IMG/VR virus record: IMGVR_UViG_3300031629_000066
Span: 1-25,866 of that record
DNA from: a virus
DNA: 25,866 nucleotides
Reading direction: 5' to 3' (one strand)
Shown here in pieces: positions 1 to 7,601 of this stretch (positions within the stretch are counted from its first letter, which is position 1; every line of letters begins with the position of its first letter). The notes under the pieces are model-generated. The model saw only the letters and a list, made by a program, of their open reading frames with translations. It was not told where the DNA came from and searched no databases. The position numbers were made by a program, and so were the translations under genes.

Positions 1-152
1 CCATACATGGAACCTGATAGCAATGCATTTAGCGAATAACTTCCAGTATCCACAAAAGTACTACAGTCCCCAATAATCCCAGCGGATACAACCGAAGCCA
101 AATCATTATTACTATCCTTTATTAATTGTTTAACTAAACTATTTACTGCCAT
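1..152 (-). CDS. uvsX: UvsX RecA-like recombinase, N-terminal fragment (cut by window edge)
   Basis: Only the first 50 or so codons lie in the window; the gene runs off the left end. The reading frame starts MAVNSLVKQL and contains the segment SYSLNALLSGSMYG, which matches the region just before the Walker A motif of T4-like UvsX proteins (an S-x-x-LN-x-x-LSG-x-x-x-GG pattern). UvsX forms filaments on single-stranded DNA and drives strand exchange in recombination-dependent replication. The start is set by an AAGGAG ribosome site seven bases upstream, and the ATG shares one base with the stop codon of the HAD gene (TAATG). Position after gp43 agrees with the T4 order. The ATPase core itself is not visible, so the call depends on this short match and on the context. 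Confidence 0.8.
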   Translation of the reverse strand, partial: MAVNSLVKQLIKDSNNDLASVVSAGIIGDCSTFVDTGSYSLNALLSGSMY

Positions 153-466
153 TATTTATCTCCTTTCTCAAAAAATGATTTATCACTTATAGCTTTATCA
201 TCTACCCATATGTCATATATAGGTTTTCCACAATCAATAGAAGTGGATTTGACACCCCAACCAATCAATTGTGCTTTTGTAAATTCTCTCCAATCTTTAC
301 CCGAACCACTACCTCTTGCTGTCCAGTAATGTATTTCGTGTCCTTCATCATATAACTTATTAAGTTTTTCTATTCTATCGAAATAAGGTTCTGCTGTCAG
401 GTAATTTGGTTTTGGTCGTTCTTGGCTGCAAATTGTTCCATCAATGTCTACCATATATTTTGTCAT
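152..466 (-). CDS. Small HAD-superfamily phosphatase
   Basis: A 104-residue protein with the minimal HAD hydrolase layout: motif I VDIDGTIC near residues 6-13 (two catalytic Asp), a motif II-like YWTARGSG near 47-54, and a motif IV-like WVDDKA near 87-92. HAD proteins of this size act as cap-less phosphatases on sugar phosphates, nucleotides or nucleic-acid ends; the substrate cannot be read from the sequence. It lies between a zinc protein and uvsX and overlaps the uvsX start by one base, so the two are translated from one message. A GAGAGG ribosome site precedes the ATG. A 3'-phosphatase of DNA ends or a nucleotidase is possible in this replication context but is only a guess. Confidence 0.72.
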   Translation of the reverse strand: MTKYMVDIDGTICSQERPKPNYLTAEPYFDRIEKLNKLYDEGHEIHYWTARGSGSGKDWREFTKAQLIGWGVKSTSIDCGKPIYDIWVDDKAISDKSFFEKGDK

Positions 467-478
467 ATTATTACCCTC

Positions 479-760
479 TCATTGTCTTTTAATTTTTGTA
501 CGAAAACCTGGCACACCTGCAAGATGATTATTAAGCGTTCTTTCTATCTGTATCGGAGGTTTGGGATTTCTTCCAGTACGTTTTGCTAAGATAAAATTTG
601 CATCTTGTTTACTTGCCCATTTTATATATGCATCACAAGTAGCACAAACTATTTTAGCTTTATGTGACTTATCCTTAAACTTCCATAGTTTAATCTCATT
701 ATCCTCACATTTACAAAATTTATAATAATTAATTCCTTTTTTATCTTTATAATATCCCAT
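479..760 (-). CDS. Small zinc-finger protein of unknown function
   Basis: A 93-residue basic protein. Two Cys pairs, C16-x-C18 and C39-x-x-C42, are spaced like a treble-clef or ribbon zinc site; the C-terminal half is rich in Lys and Arg and ends GFRTKIKRQ, which would suit nucleic-acid binding. It starts two bases after the gp43 stop codon, with a GAGG ribosome site that overlaps the end of gp43, so it is very probably cotranslated with the DNA polymerase. I do not recognise the family with certainty. The coupled start and cysteine pattern support a real gene. Confidence 0.65.
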   Translation of the reverse strand: MGYYKDKKGINYYKFCKCEDNEIKLWKFKDKSHKAKIVCATCDAYIKWASKQDANFILAKRTGRNPKPPIQIERTLNNHLAGVPGFRTKIKRQ

Positions 761-764
761 ATCC

Positions 765-3284
765 TCACCCGAAAAAGGATTCTAATGAACTAATGTTTTC
801 AGACTTCCAACCAATGGCATCTAAGATATTCTTAACTGGCTGAAGGAATGATTTATCAAACTGTAAATCATAATCTATAAATCTTTCTAAATCAAACTCA
901 ACTGGTAAGACAGTAGCAATAGCTATCACATTCTCACCTAAGATATTTGGTTCTTTTAAATATGCAAACTTTACCTTCTCACCATCTTTAATGATTTCAT
1001 ACTTTCTTGTAAGATTTCTTTCTCTAAGCTGATGGTTGTATAGTAAGGTTCCTCTAACATGAATCGGTGTAGCTTTAATGTAAATGTCTTTTGAAGACTT
1101 ATACTTAGAAAGACCTTTGACACCTCTTGGAAATGCTATTTCGTTAAATGATAAAGTCTTAAACACTTTACGATATTCGTCAATAGCAGATATGACTGTT
1201 TGCTCGTCTGTACCGATAATAGTTTTTATAAGTGAATGGATATTTTCTCTACACCATTGAGGCGTAGAACTTCTTACACTTTCAAGCCCCATGATTTTTA
1301 ATTTTGGTTCTTTATATCTTACACCTTCTGAATCGTAAACATTCAGAATGTATCTTTTCTTTGCAGTCCAGATACCTTTGTCGGCAATTGATTCACGTTT
1401 CATCACCATCTTTTGCTCGTATGAATTTATATATTTATGAAGATTCTTATAACACTCTTCAATATATGGTTCAAGCTTATCCTTGCATATCTTATCCAAG
1501 AACATGATAACTTTGTCTGTTTCTTTTCTATCTCCAAAGACCTCATTAACCAAGCTATCAAATGTGATGTAAATGCTATCTGTATCCGCCGCAATAACAT
1601 AGTCCTTATCCCCCGTTTTTAGTAAATCATTGATGAAGATATTTATATGTTTCTCAACCCATCTAATAGATAGTTGACCCGACATTGTAATAGCTTCAGC
1701 CTGTTCTGGAGAATAATACAAGAAATATTGATTTGCCAACGCACCATAAGCACTATTCAAGAGAATCTTCTTAGCCATCTGAGCATTATTGTATTTTGAA
1801 ATATTATTAACTACATCTTGTTTATTTTTATAGTTTCCGTCCTCTAGTTTCTGCTCTTCCTCAAGCATCTTCCTTTTATAAATAACCCGATCATCATACA
1901 TCGTCTTCATAAGCTTAGGAAGAAATCCCTGAAACTTAGTAGTGAAATGCTGACCATTTGGAGTCAAAGTCATATCCATCTCTTTAAGATATTCTGTATC
2001 AAAATTCTCATTAAGCAGACCATTCACGCCATTGATATACTTTGTTTTAAGTAATTCATCATGTGAAATAGTTTCTGGACTGATATTATACTGCTGAATC
2101 AAATGAGGATAAAGTGAATTTAAATCAAAACTCACAACCCATTCATGCAATCCAATATGAGGGTCTTTGACATATCCACCTTCAATACCAGTAGAATCAC
2201 TATTACTTCTTTTTTTATTTGGAGTAGCTATTTTCTGATCTTTAAGAAAATTGTAGATAATAGCTTCCCACGTTCTAACCGGAGAAAATACATCTTCAAA
2301 GTTAATCTGTGATTCATAAGCAATCGTTATAATCAAATCCATCAACTTCATCTTATCATCAAGTTTCTTTACAATCTCAACATCCTTGATATTGTATTCT
2401 ATAAACTTTTGATAATCAGTTTTGTATAAGTTATAACCTGCAACTGCATCATCAGTCACCTTACCCATACCAAGTTCAACTTGACCGATATAATCTAAGC
2501 GATAAGACTCTCGGTTTTTGTAAGTATACTTTTTATACAAATCCAAGTAATCTAAAATAGACACACCGATGATACCATAATACTGATTTTCTCTACCAGC
2601 AATCACAACATTCTTTTCAAATACTTTTTTGATAGGAGAAAGTAATTTCTGATTCAATCCTAAAAACATAAGACGGTTCACGATATATGGCATATCAAAA
2701 AACTTACAGTTCCAGCCAGAAACAATATGCGGAGGAAACTCATGCCACCAATCCAAAAACACTTGCATCATCTCTTCTTCATTATCACAAAGAAAATATC
2801 TTATTGTTTTTTCTGGATCGTTGGGAGTATACTCGCCAGTTCCGAAAACATAATAAATGTCAGAGACACTATTATGAATAGTTAAGGATGTAATGGGTGA
2901 GCGTGCAGAACGGATATCTGGAAAACCTTCATCTGATGCAACCTCTATATCAAGGGTGTAGATGATTAGCTTAGACCTATCCCATTTGATATCAGGATAA
3001 GTTTCAGATATGTATTGAGACACATAACTCTTTGTGCCATGAAAGGCAAAATTAGTTACATTATCATAACTCTCAACAAAATTCTTGCAATCGTTTATAG
3101 ATGGAAACTTTAAACTTGCAAGGGGTTTATTGTCAAGAGTTCTGAAGGTAGCTTTCTCTGGCGGACATGGTACATATAGTGTAGGTTCAAAAGGAACGTA
3201 TTCAGAATATTCCTCACCCATACTATCTATATCACGAACATAGATTTTATTTTGAAACTGGCCAACATAAGTATAGAATTTCAT
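765..3284 (-). CDS. 43: Replicative DNA polymerase gp43 (family B)
   Basis: An 839-residue family B polymerase with 3'-5' exonuclease (T4 gp43 has 898 residues). Exonuclease motif I is D112-x-E114, at the same residue numbers as in T4; the exo II Asp is in WNCKFFD near 197, and exo III is near YNIKDVEIV. Polymerase motif A is SFDLNSLYP, motif B KKILLNSAYG, motif C AADTDSIY, and the KxxY element is KKRYILN. The last residues, SLESFFG, resemble the C-terminal clamp-binding peptide of T4-family polymerases. It copies the genome in complex with gp45 and gp44/62. A promoter of the shared family ends only about 10 bases upstream of the ATG, so transcripts from it would have almost no leader. No intein or split is seen. 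Confidence 0.98.
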   Translation of the reverse strand: MKFYTYVGQFQNKIYVRDIDSMGEEYSEYVPFEPTLYVPCPPEKATFRTLDNKPLASLKFPSINDCKNFVESYDNVTNFAFHGTKSYVSQYISETYPDIKWDRSKLIIYTLDIEVASDEGFPDIRSARSPITSLTIHNSVSDIYYVFGTGEYTPNDPEKTIRYFLCDNEEEMMQVFLDWWHEFPPHIVSGWNCKFFDMPYIVNRLMFLGLNQKLLSPIKKVFEKNVVIAGRENQYYGIIGVSILDYLDLYKKYTYKNRESYRLDYIGQVELGMGKVTDDAVAGYNLYKTDYQKFIEYNIKDVEIVKKLDDKMKLMDLIITIAYESQINFEDVFSPVRTWEAIIYNFLKDQKIATPNKKRSNSDSTGIEGGYVKDPHIGLHEWVVSFDLNSLYPHLIQQYNISPETISHDELLKTKYINGVNGLLNENFDTEYLKEMDMTLTPNGQHFTTKFQGFLPKLMKTMYDDRVIYKRKMLEEEQKLEDGNYKNKQDVVNNISKYNNAQMAKKILLNSAYGALANQYFLYYSPEQAEAITMSGQLSIRWVEKHINIFINDLLKTGDKDYVIAADTDSIYITFDSLVNEVFGDRKETDKVIMFLDKICKDKLEPYIEECYKNLHKYINSYEQKMVMKRESIADKGIWTAKKRYILNVYDSEGVRYKEPKLKIMGLESVRSSTPQWCRENIHSLIKTIIGTDEQTVISAIDEYRKVFKTLSFNEIAFPRGVKGLSKYKSSKDIYIKATPIHVRGTLLYNHQLRERNLTRKYEIIKDGEKVKFAYLKEPNILGENVIAIATVLPVEFDLERFIDYDLQFDKSFLQPVKNILDAIGWKSENISSLESFFG

Positions 3285-3286
3285 AG

Positions 3287-3331
3287 TATATCCATTATAA
3301 CAAAAGAAGGTTCACAATACAAGGAAAAACT
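3287..3331 (-). promoter_or_regulatory. Promoter upstream of gp43 (TTTTCCTTG family)
   Basis: On the minus strand TTTTTCCTTG leads into a -35 TTGTAT (3322-3317), then 17 bases, then a perfect -10 TATAAT (3299-3294). It sits directly after the stop codon of the preceding gene. Four other copies in the window have the same upstream element and spacing. The expected start point, near 3287, is only about three bases before the gp43 ATG, and no good ribosome site lies in between. Confidence 0.75.
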
Positions 3332-3333
3332 TA

Positions 3334-3618
3334 TTAAGATAAAAGTCCTCCAGCGGAATCAGGAATAACTATGCCAGAACCGTATATTCTATTATACTCC
3401 GTAGATATAGCTTCAGCAGCTGTAGCTACAATTAGAACGTGCTCTGGTTTTAGAGTGTAATTTTTATCTTCGGAATATGGTAGCCATGGTTGAAATGCTA
3501 TTTGTTCTTTGTTCACGGGAATCATAACAACGGGATTCTTTATAACACTTTTCTCTTCATCAAAATCACCAAATAATTCTTCACCGCTTGTCAGTTTCAC
3601 AATTTTCACAATCATCTT
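3334..3618 (-). CDS. Small beta-rich protein, Sm-like fold candidate
   Basis: A 94-residue protein starting MIVKIVKLTSGEELFGDF. The opening strand pattern followed by a SGEE turn, then IKNPVVMIPV and LKPEHVLIVA, is what one sees in small Sm-like phage proteins that lie beside the DNA polymerase gene in marine T4-like phages; this is pattern recognition and was not searched. If correct it could form a ring that binds RNA. A longer TTG start exists, but the ATG at 3618 has an AAGGAG site seven to eight bases upstream and is preferred. The gene overlaps the preceding small membrane protein gene by 38 bases, so the two are coupled. It lies just before gp43 and downstream of the translational repressor RegA. 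Confidence 0.55.
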   Translation of the reverse strand, partial: KMIVKIVKLTSGEELFGDFDEEKSVIKNPVVMIPVNKEQIAFQPWLPYSEDKNYTLKPEHVLIVATAAEAISTEYNRIYGSGIVIPDSAGGLLS

Positions 3619-3805
3619 CATTCTCCTTATTATCAAGTTTTTGTTCAAGTTCTTCAATTCTATCTTCTAACTTTGTTTCTTTATCACTATCAAGTTTTTT
3701 ATTAATCAAGGAAGCAGATATGCCACTAGCAACATTGATAATATACATCGATGCACCACTACATCCTACCTGTAGAAGTATCATTAATATAATAACCAGT
3801 ATCAT
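3581..3805 (-). CDS. Small membrane-anchored coiled-coil protein
   Basis: A 74-residue protein. Residues 1-13 are hydrophobic and are followed by VGCSG, then a second apolar stretch rich in small residues (IINVASGISASLI, about 22-34), then a strongly charged heptad-like tail (LEDRIEELEQKL). It may be a small lipoprotein, although Q at the -3 position of the would-be lipobox is atypical, or a short membrane anchor with a coiled coil. Its ATG overlaps the regA stop by four bases (ATGA), which supports translation, and its 3' end overlaps the next gene by 38 bases. Function unknown; a spanin-like or membrane-tethering role is possible but unsupported. Confidence 0.55.
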   Translation of the reverse strand: MILVIILMILLQVGCSGASMYIINVASGISASLINKKLDSDKETKLEDRIEELEQKLDNKENEDDCENCETDKR

Positions 3806-4266
3806 ACTGTATCTATCTCAAAGGTTTTATCTTGTATAGATTCTTTGGTGGTTCTAATACCGACATTACCAATTGTGTATTTGGCTTGTAAATCCCATTC
3901 AGACTTTTCACTAAATGGTAAAATCTTCATCTGTCGAATAGATGTAGTTGGTTGTGCCTTTTCAGGTGTAACAATTTCAACCAAGTCCCATTCGTTTAAA
4001 AGATTTACAACAGTATTTCTTCGTTCAAGATCATTCTCGGAAATATTTGTAGGTTTACCGTCAAGAGCAAACAGTTCTTTAAAGTGAACAATATAATATT
4101 TTCCTTGCTTGTGAAGTATATGGCAAGATTGAAATAACTTCTTTTCTCTTCTTGAAGCAATTCCAATGCGTGTGAGGGTTTCTTTAACTTTTAAAAAATC
4201 ATCGTCTTCTTTCAGACGAACTTCGATCATGTCTTCAATAGACCATTTTACATTTTCAGTATTCAT
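3802..4266 (-). CDS. regA: RegA translational repressor
   Basis: A 154-residue homologue of T4 RegA (122 residues), an RNA-binding protein that represses translation of early phage messages by competing with ribosomes at start regions. The match is clear in the segments DFLKVKETLTRIGIA, QSCHILHKQGKYYIVHFKEL and AKYTIGNVGI, each nearly identical in T4 RegA. Two differences are visible: about 12 extra residues before the usual N-terminus (an internal Met13 would give the T4-like start) and an extra acidic C-terminal tail after the YTIGN segment. The first ATG has AAAGGG and AAGGAA upstream and is kept. Order gp62, regA, gp43 is as in T4. The 90-base leader before it contains a hairpin and could be an autoregulatory site. 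Confidence 0.95.
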   Translation of the reverse strand: MNTENVKWSIEDMIEVRLKEDDDFLKVKETLTRIGIASRREKKLFQSCHILHKQGKYYIVHFKELFALDGKPTNISENDLERRNTVVNLLNEWDLVEIVTPEKAQPTTSIRQMKILPFSEKSEWDLQAKYTIGNVGIRTTKESIQDKTFEIDTV

Positions 4267-4323
4267 TTCCTTACCCTTTCAATTCAAAATCAACAATTTA
4301 GCAATCATAATATAGTCATTTAT

Positions 4324-4345
4324 CAACTATACATTTATATAGTTG
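4324..4345 (-). promoter_or_regulatory. Hairpin in the regA leader
   Basis: CAACTATA and TATAGTTG form an 8-bp stem with a 6-base loop. It lies in the 90-base gap between gp62 and regA, a region where an autoregulated RNA-binding protein could act. The stem is A+T rich and has no U-tract, so it is not a convincing terminator. Role unproven. Confidence 0.35.
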
Positions 4346-4353
4346 TATTTATA
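4346..4353 (-). promoter_or_regulatory. T4-type late promoter candidate before regA (TATAAATA)
   Basis: An exact TATAAATA, the -10 consensus of T4 late promoters read by gp55-containing polymerase, lies three bases after the gp62 stop and about 80 bases upstream of regA. gp55 is encoded in this window. The motif is short and expected by chance in A+T-rich DNA (it also occurs inside gp43), so confidence is low. Confidence 0.3.
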
Positions 4354-4356
4354 ATA

Positions 4357-4800
4357 TTAGGAAACTCCACCTTTATTCATCAAATTCTTAATAGTCTCAA
4401 TACCCTCGTCAGATAAGACTGACAAAGCACTAAGTGCTTTCTGGTTACTATATTTAAAATATTCTTTAACCATTTCTAAATGCTCATACTTCTTCGACTT
4501 AGCCCAATACTTCTTAGCACGTTTCTTCTTATCAATAGAATGATGTAAAAAATCATAGTGTAGTCTATCACTTAAATCAGTATGAACATTCATTTCATTA
4601 ACATACGCTATAAGGTCTATATGATAAGACAATGAACGATTGATAAGAAACTTCGTATACTGTTTATTATCGCACGCTTCACTATCATATCTATCCTTAC
4701 TAGTCAAATCATGTGCTAAATCAAACGGTGATACCTTTTTTTCCTTGACCTCTTCTTCTTCCAATAATATAATTTCTTCTCCAAATAGGTCTTTAGACAT
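4357..4800 (-). CDS. 62: Clamp loader small subunit gp62
   Basis: A 147-residue protein, shorter than T4 gp62 (187). Similarity is modest; the recognisable part is the central stretch YTKFLINRSLSYHIDLIAY, followed by LHYDFLHHSIDKKKRAKKYW and a C-terminal helix, the pattern seen in short gp62 proteins of marine T4-like phages. gp62 joins four gp44 ATPase subunits to open and load the gp45 clamp. It precedes regA as in T4, but gp44 is about 7 kb upstream, separated by the deazaguanine operon, so the two loader subunits depend on different promoters. The ATG overlaps the preceding stop by one base (TAATG). Confidence 0.85.
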   Translation of the reverse strand: MSKDLFGEEIILLEEEEVKEKKVSPFDLAHDLTSKDRYDSEACDNKQYTKFLINRSLSYHIDLIAYVNEMNVHTDLSDRLHYDFLHHSIDKKKRAKKYWAKSKKYEHLEMVKEYFKYSNQKALSALSVLSDEGIETIKNLMNKGGVS

Positions 4801-5516
4801 TATACATCCTCTTCTAAATCAGGTGACTCGTCAACATGATAATTTTTCCAATGTGCTTTCAAAGTTTTATCATATGGATTCCAACTAATACCTTTCATTT
4901 TAACAAGAGGATTCTTTTTAATTTTCTTCACTTTCTTCTTGGTTTCCATAGTATCTTCCATATCTGGAGGGTTTTGACCCATGTCGAAATCACGACCGAA
5001 CTTCTTCTGCCAATTAATTTCATTCTCCATATCACGCCGTAATCTCTTCTTATCTTCTTCCATATCATCAAGAAATGTATCTTTATATTTATTCATACGT
5101 TTCCTGAACTCATTCACACGATCCGTCTTTTCTTTTTCTTCATCATCAGTAAGATCACTTGCAGCACTTTTACGTTTTTCAATAATCATATCCTTCTTAT
5201 CATCAGGCAAGACTTCCCATTTCTTCATTAGAATCATATTTAAGTTATGAAAAATACGATTATATAAATCTTCATTTTCTAATGCTGAAACCATAGCCAA
5301 TACAAGTGAAAATGTTTTGCTTAAATCTTCAACATCACCCATATATCCTTCATCAGAATTCTCAAGTTCATGGCTCACCATTTCAATCGTACCATCAGAA
5401 CGTACTACTAGCGCACTATCTTCTAAAGCTAATTTAATAAATAGCTGACCGTTCTCATCGTATTTTGGTTCTTCTGGTTCTTCAGGTTTGTCGTTCTCTT
5501 GATTTTCTTCGTTCAT
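4800..5516 (-). CDS. Unknown acidic/charged protein with a DSA-DGT module
   Basis: A 238-residue soluble protein that I do not recognise. The first 20 residues are very acidic with Pro-Glu repeats; residues about 23-110 form a compact region starting LALEDSALVVRSDGTIEMVS; then follows a long charged, probably helical stretch (about 110-190, with Lys/Glu repeats) and a C-terminal WNPYDKTLKAHWKNYH. The DSA-x-x-V-basic-x-DG-T/S module and the following helix also occur in the protein at 13328-13729, next to gp45. One paralogue thus lies beside the clamp and one beside the clamp-loader small subunit, suggesting a replisome-linked job. A strong AAAGGGGG ribosome site precedes the ATG. The stop overlaps the gp62 start. 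Confidence 0.6.
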   Translation of the reverse strand: MNEENQENDKPEEPEEPKYDENGQLFIKLALEDSALVVRSDGTIEMVSHELENSDEGYMGDVEDLSKTFSLVLAMVSALENEDLYNRIFHNLNMILMKKWEVLPDDKKDMIIEKRKSAASDLTDDEEKEKTDRVNEFRKRMNKYKDTFLDDMEEDKKRLRRDMENEINWQKKFGRDFDMGQNPPDMEDTMETKKKVKKIKKNPLVKMKGISWNPYDKTLKAHWKNYHVDESPDLEEDV

Positions 5517-5538
5517 GCGTTACCCCCTTTACATAATA

Positions 5539-5546
5539 TATTTATA
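5539..5546 (-). promoter_or_regulatory. T4-type late promoter candidate (TATAAATA)
   Basis: An exact TATAAATA lies in the 54-base gap between the dpdA-like gene and the next gene, about 23 bases before that gene's ATG, which is a workable distance for a late -10 box. It could give gp62 and regA a transcription start independent of the upstream modification operon. Chance occurrence is likely enough in A+T-rich DNA that this stays tentative. Confidence 0.4.
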
Positions 5547-5570
5547 AGACTCGTCACTTGTTCTATAGAC

Positions 5571-6842
5571 TTACTTAAAACTAAGTTCAGCTGGAGTACT
5601 TTCCTGTTTTTCAACAGGGGGTTTATCTTCTTTTAAAAATCTAATGCTATATTCACTATCCCAATCTCTATTCATATCATTGAATACATCATTTAAAAAC
5701 AATAAATTATTATATATTTTCTTTGGGAAAAATTCATCATATATCTCATTCATTCCAGAATTCAATATACTTGTAACATTATTAAGGTACTCTAATTGTA
5801 AATAAAGATTGTGGTATGCCATACTACTATTAAATCCTTTAAAGCTAATAACATCTTCTCCCTCTTTATTTTTAACATAGTGGTTGAAAAAAGAATAGAC
5901 ATCATCTAAGTCAGTACAGATAGGGCAATGACAAGGCATCTTAAAATCTTTGGTTAATTTTTTGTAATCAATAGTATTAGGCCATGCCATCGATCTCATG
6001 CCAGTTCCAACTACATATCTAGCTTCTGTGAAATATCCACCATAAACACAAGTCCTATTCCAATATGTAGAATCATATGTTATTTGAACATCGATACCCT
6101 TTTCATTTAATAACATTTGAATATACTGAAAATAAATCATACTCTCGTTTGACGTAACACCAAAAATATGAAAATATTTACATTCCTGTCTATCAAACTC
6201 ACCATTCTTATGTAAAAACAATATAGCTGGAAGTATCTTTCCTAAGTTGCCTCTGGTTCCACCGTATGCCCAACCTTCAAACTTATATGGTGATATTGCA
6301 TCATACCATTCTTTAATTTGTGGTATAGTTTGACCTTGGATAACATTCAAGATTTTTGCGTCAGTTCTTGTTCTATTTTCTGAATAATACTTTGCTGATG
6401 TTACAGACAAATCTAAACACTCTTGATAATCTTTATATGGTGATACTGGTTTCCCATCTCTCATCATACCTAATGTAAAGGTTGGTCTATCCAAAATTGG
6501 AAATATATCTCCATTTTCTTCACTCCACTTTAAAGCTACTTCATCAGTATACTTTGTAATATCAACTGTATTCTGTGCCAACTGATATCCACCACTGTCA
6601 ACAAAAACAGTTGCGTCTTGAGCTTGAATTAAATTTCTAAAGTTTTTTCTTTTATGTGATGAACCAGCTGATATCAATATGTATTGATTTTTAAAATAAG
6701 AATCACTATCTTTCTGAAAAATCCTCAATGACTTCTTTTCTGAAAAATCCATTTGATACTCTTCTCTAATCTGTAAATCATCCTTCTCTAACATATTCAT
6801 CAAACCATCACTATATGCAGGTATATATATTGCGTCTTTCAT
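5571..6842 (-). CDS. dpdA: DpdA-like DNA guanine transglycosylase
   Basis: A 423-residue protein of the tRNA-guanine transglycosylase superfamily. FVDSGGYQLAQ (Asp82) matches the DSGGYQ base-recognition loop of TGT; NVIQGQ (166-171) and GWAYGG (190-195) match the VQGG and AVGGL substrate loops; YDSTYWN (Asp257) is the candidate nucleophile; C304-x-C306-x-x-C309 with H321 fits the TGT zinc site. In phages such proteins (DpdA) exchange guanine in DNA for a 7-deazaguanine base. This role is favoured over tRNA modification because the gene ends an operon that makes preQ0 and overlaps the queC stop by four bases (ATGA). The C-terminal 90 residues are not TGT-like that I can see. Which DpdA subfamily it belongs to cannot be settled by eye. 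Confidence 0.88.
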   Translation of the reverse strand: MKDAIYIPAYSDGLMNMLEKDDLQIREEYQMDFSEKKSLRIFQKDSDSYFKNQYILISAGSSHKRKNFRNLIQAQDATVFVDSGGYQLAQNTVDITKYTDEVALKWSEENGDIFPILDRPTFTLGMMRDGKPVSPYKDYQECLDLSVTSAKYYSENRTRTDAKILNVIQGQTIPQIKEWYDAISPYKFEGWAYGGTRGNLGKILPAILFLHKNGEFDRQECKYFHIFGVTSNESMIYFQYIQMLLNEKGIDVQITYDSTYWNRTCVYGGYFTEARYVVGTGMRSMAWPNTIDYKKLTKDFKMPCHCPICTDLDDVYSFFNHYVKNKEGEDVISFKGFNSSMAYHNLYLQLEYLNNVTSILNSGMNEIYDEFFPKKIYNNLLFLNDVFNDMNRDWDSEYSIRFLKEDKPPVEKQESTPAELSFK

Positions 6843-7600
6843 ATCACTCCTTTATTTGTTAAGGCTTCACACCAATCATAATCTTCTTTTCCTCTATATG
6901 TTTTTTCAAGTATAGATGGAATAAGTTTCTCCAGCCAAGGAGCCTTCCAAGGATCATTCTTATAATAACCTACTGGTATATCTATATTATTGTTATAAAG
7001 AGAAATCCATTTACGAAAACATGGTTTACACCAACCACAAGTTTGTTCTGTGCCATCATAACAACTATATGATTCTAACAATGATTCGGAACTACCACCC
7101 TTCTCCAAGAACTCTTTAACAATTTCTGTTTTTGTCGTTTCTTTATATGGTGAACTAACTGTAAAAACTCGTTCCTCAGTCCAATGTTGCGCCTTCCACA
7201 TATGATTTAACAAGTCTGTCATTTTCTCATAGAATATAGGATCTTTATCAAACGACCTATCACCCTGTACACTACCAAGAATTAAGTTTTCACCATACAT
7301 GGAAGCTATCAACATTAGATGTGCGTTACGATTTGGAACAATTGCGTCATCACGTTCAAACAAACTTAGATTTAAAAGATCAGTCAATATAATTAACTTT
7401 GATCCGTCTATATAACCTTTATCAGCTAAATTATAAATCTTCTTAGTTTCTATACCCTCATATTTACTTCCAGTAGGTAAATATAATAAAACATCTGGTT
7501 TCAATAAATAATCAAATATTAAACTATCCATACCACCAGAAAACAAAAGAACCGTTTTACCAGTTGCTTTATGTTTTTCATTTGTTATCATATTTGACAT
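6839..7600 (-). CDS. queC: QueC, 7-cyano-7-deazaguanine (preQ0) synthase
   Basis: A 253-residue N-type ATP pyrophosphatase. The P-loop SGGMDS is at residues 21-26 and the zinc site is C180, C188, C191 and C194 in the usual C-x7-C-G-x-C-x-x-C arrangement. QueC turns 7-carboxy-7-deazaguanine plus ammonia into preQ0 using two ATP; 7-amido-deazaguanine is the intermediate. No glutaminase or Gat domain is fused, so it does not look like the archaeosine-type variant. Two bases separate it from the preceding gene and it overlaps dpdA by four. An AGGAG site lies just upstream of the ATG at 7600. Confidence 0.93.
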   Translation of the reverse strand: MSNMITNEKHKATGKTVLLFSGGMDSLIFDYLLKPDVLLYLPTGSKYEGIETKKIYNLADKGYIDGSKLIILTDLLNLSLFERDDAIVPNRNAHLMLIASMYGENLILGSVQGDRSFDKDPIFYEKMTDLLNHMWKAQHWTEERVFTVSSPYKETTKTEIVKEFLEKGGSSESLLESYSCYDGTEQTCGWCKPCFRKWISLYNNNIDIPVGYYKNDPWKAPWLEKLIPSILEKTYRGKEDYDWCEALTNKGVI

Positions 7601-7601
7601 T

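Noticed and set aside
1304-1622. Plus-strand open frames opposite gp43
   Set aside because: They lie wholly inside a well-supported gene on the other strand, lack ribosome sites and show no family pattern. The same applies to other plus-strand frames, for example near 3588, 4981, 8085, 10005 and 16825.
1640-1647. TATAAATA on the minus strand inside gp43
   Set aside because: Exact late-promoter box but deep in coding sequence with no gene start nearby; expected by chance in A+T-rich DNA.
6839-7600. Archaeosine-type (Gat-QueC) synthase
   Set aside because: The protein has normal QueC length with no added glutaminase-like domain, so dG+ is not the predicted product.
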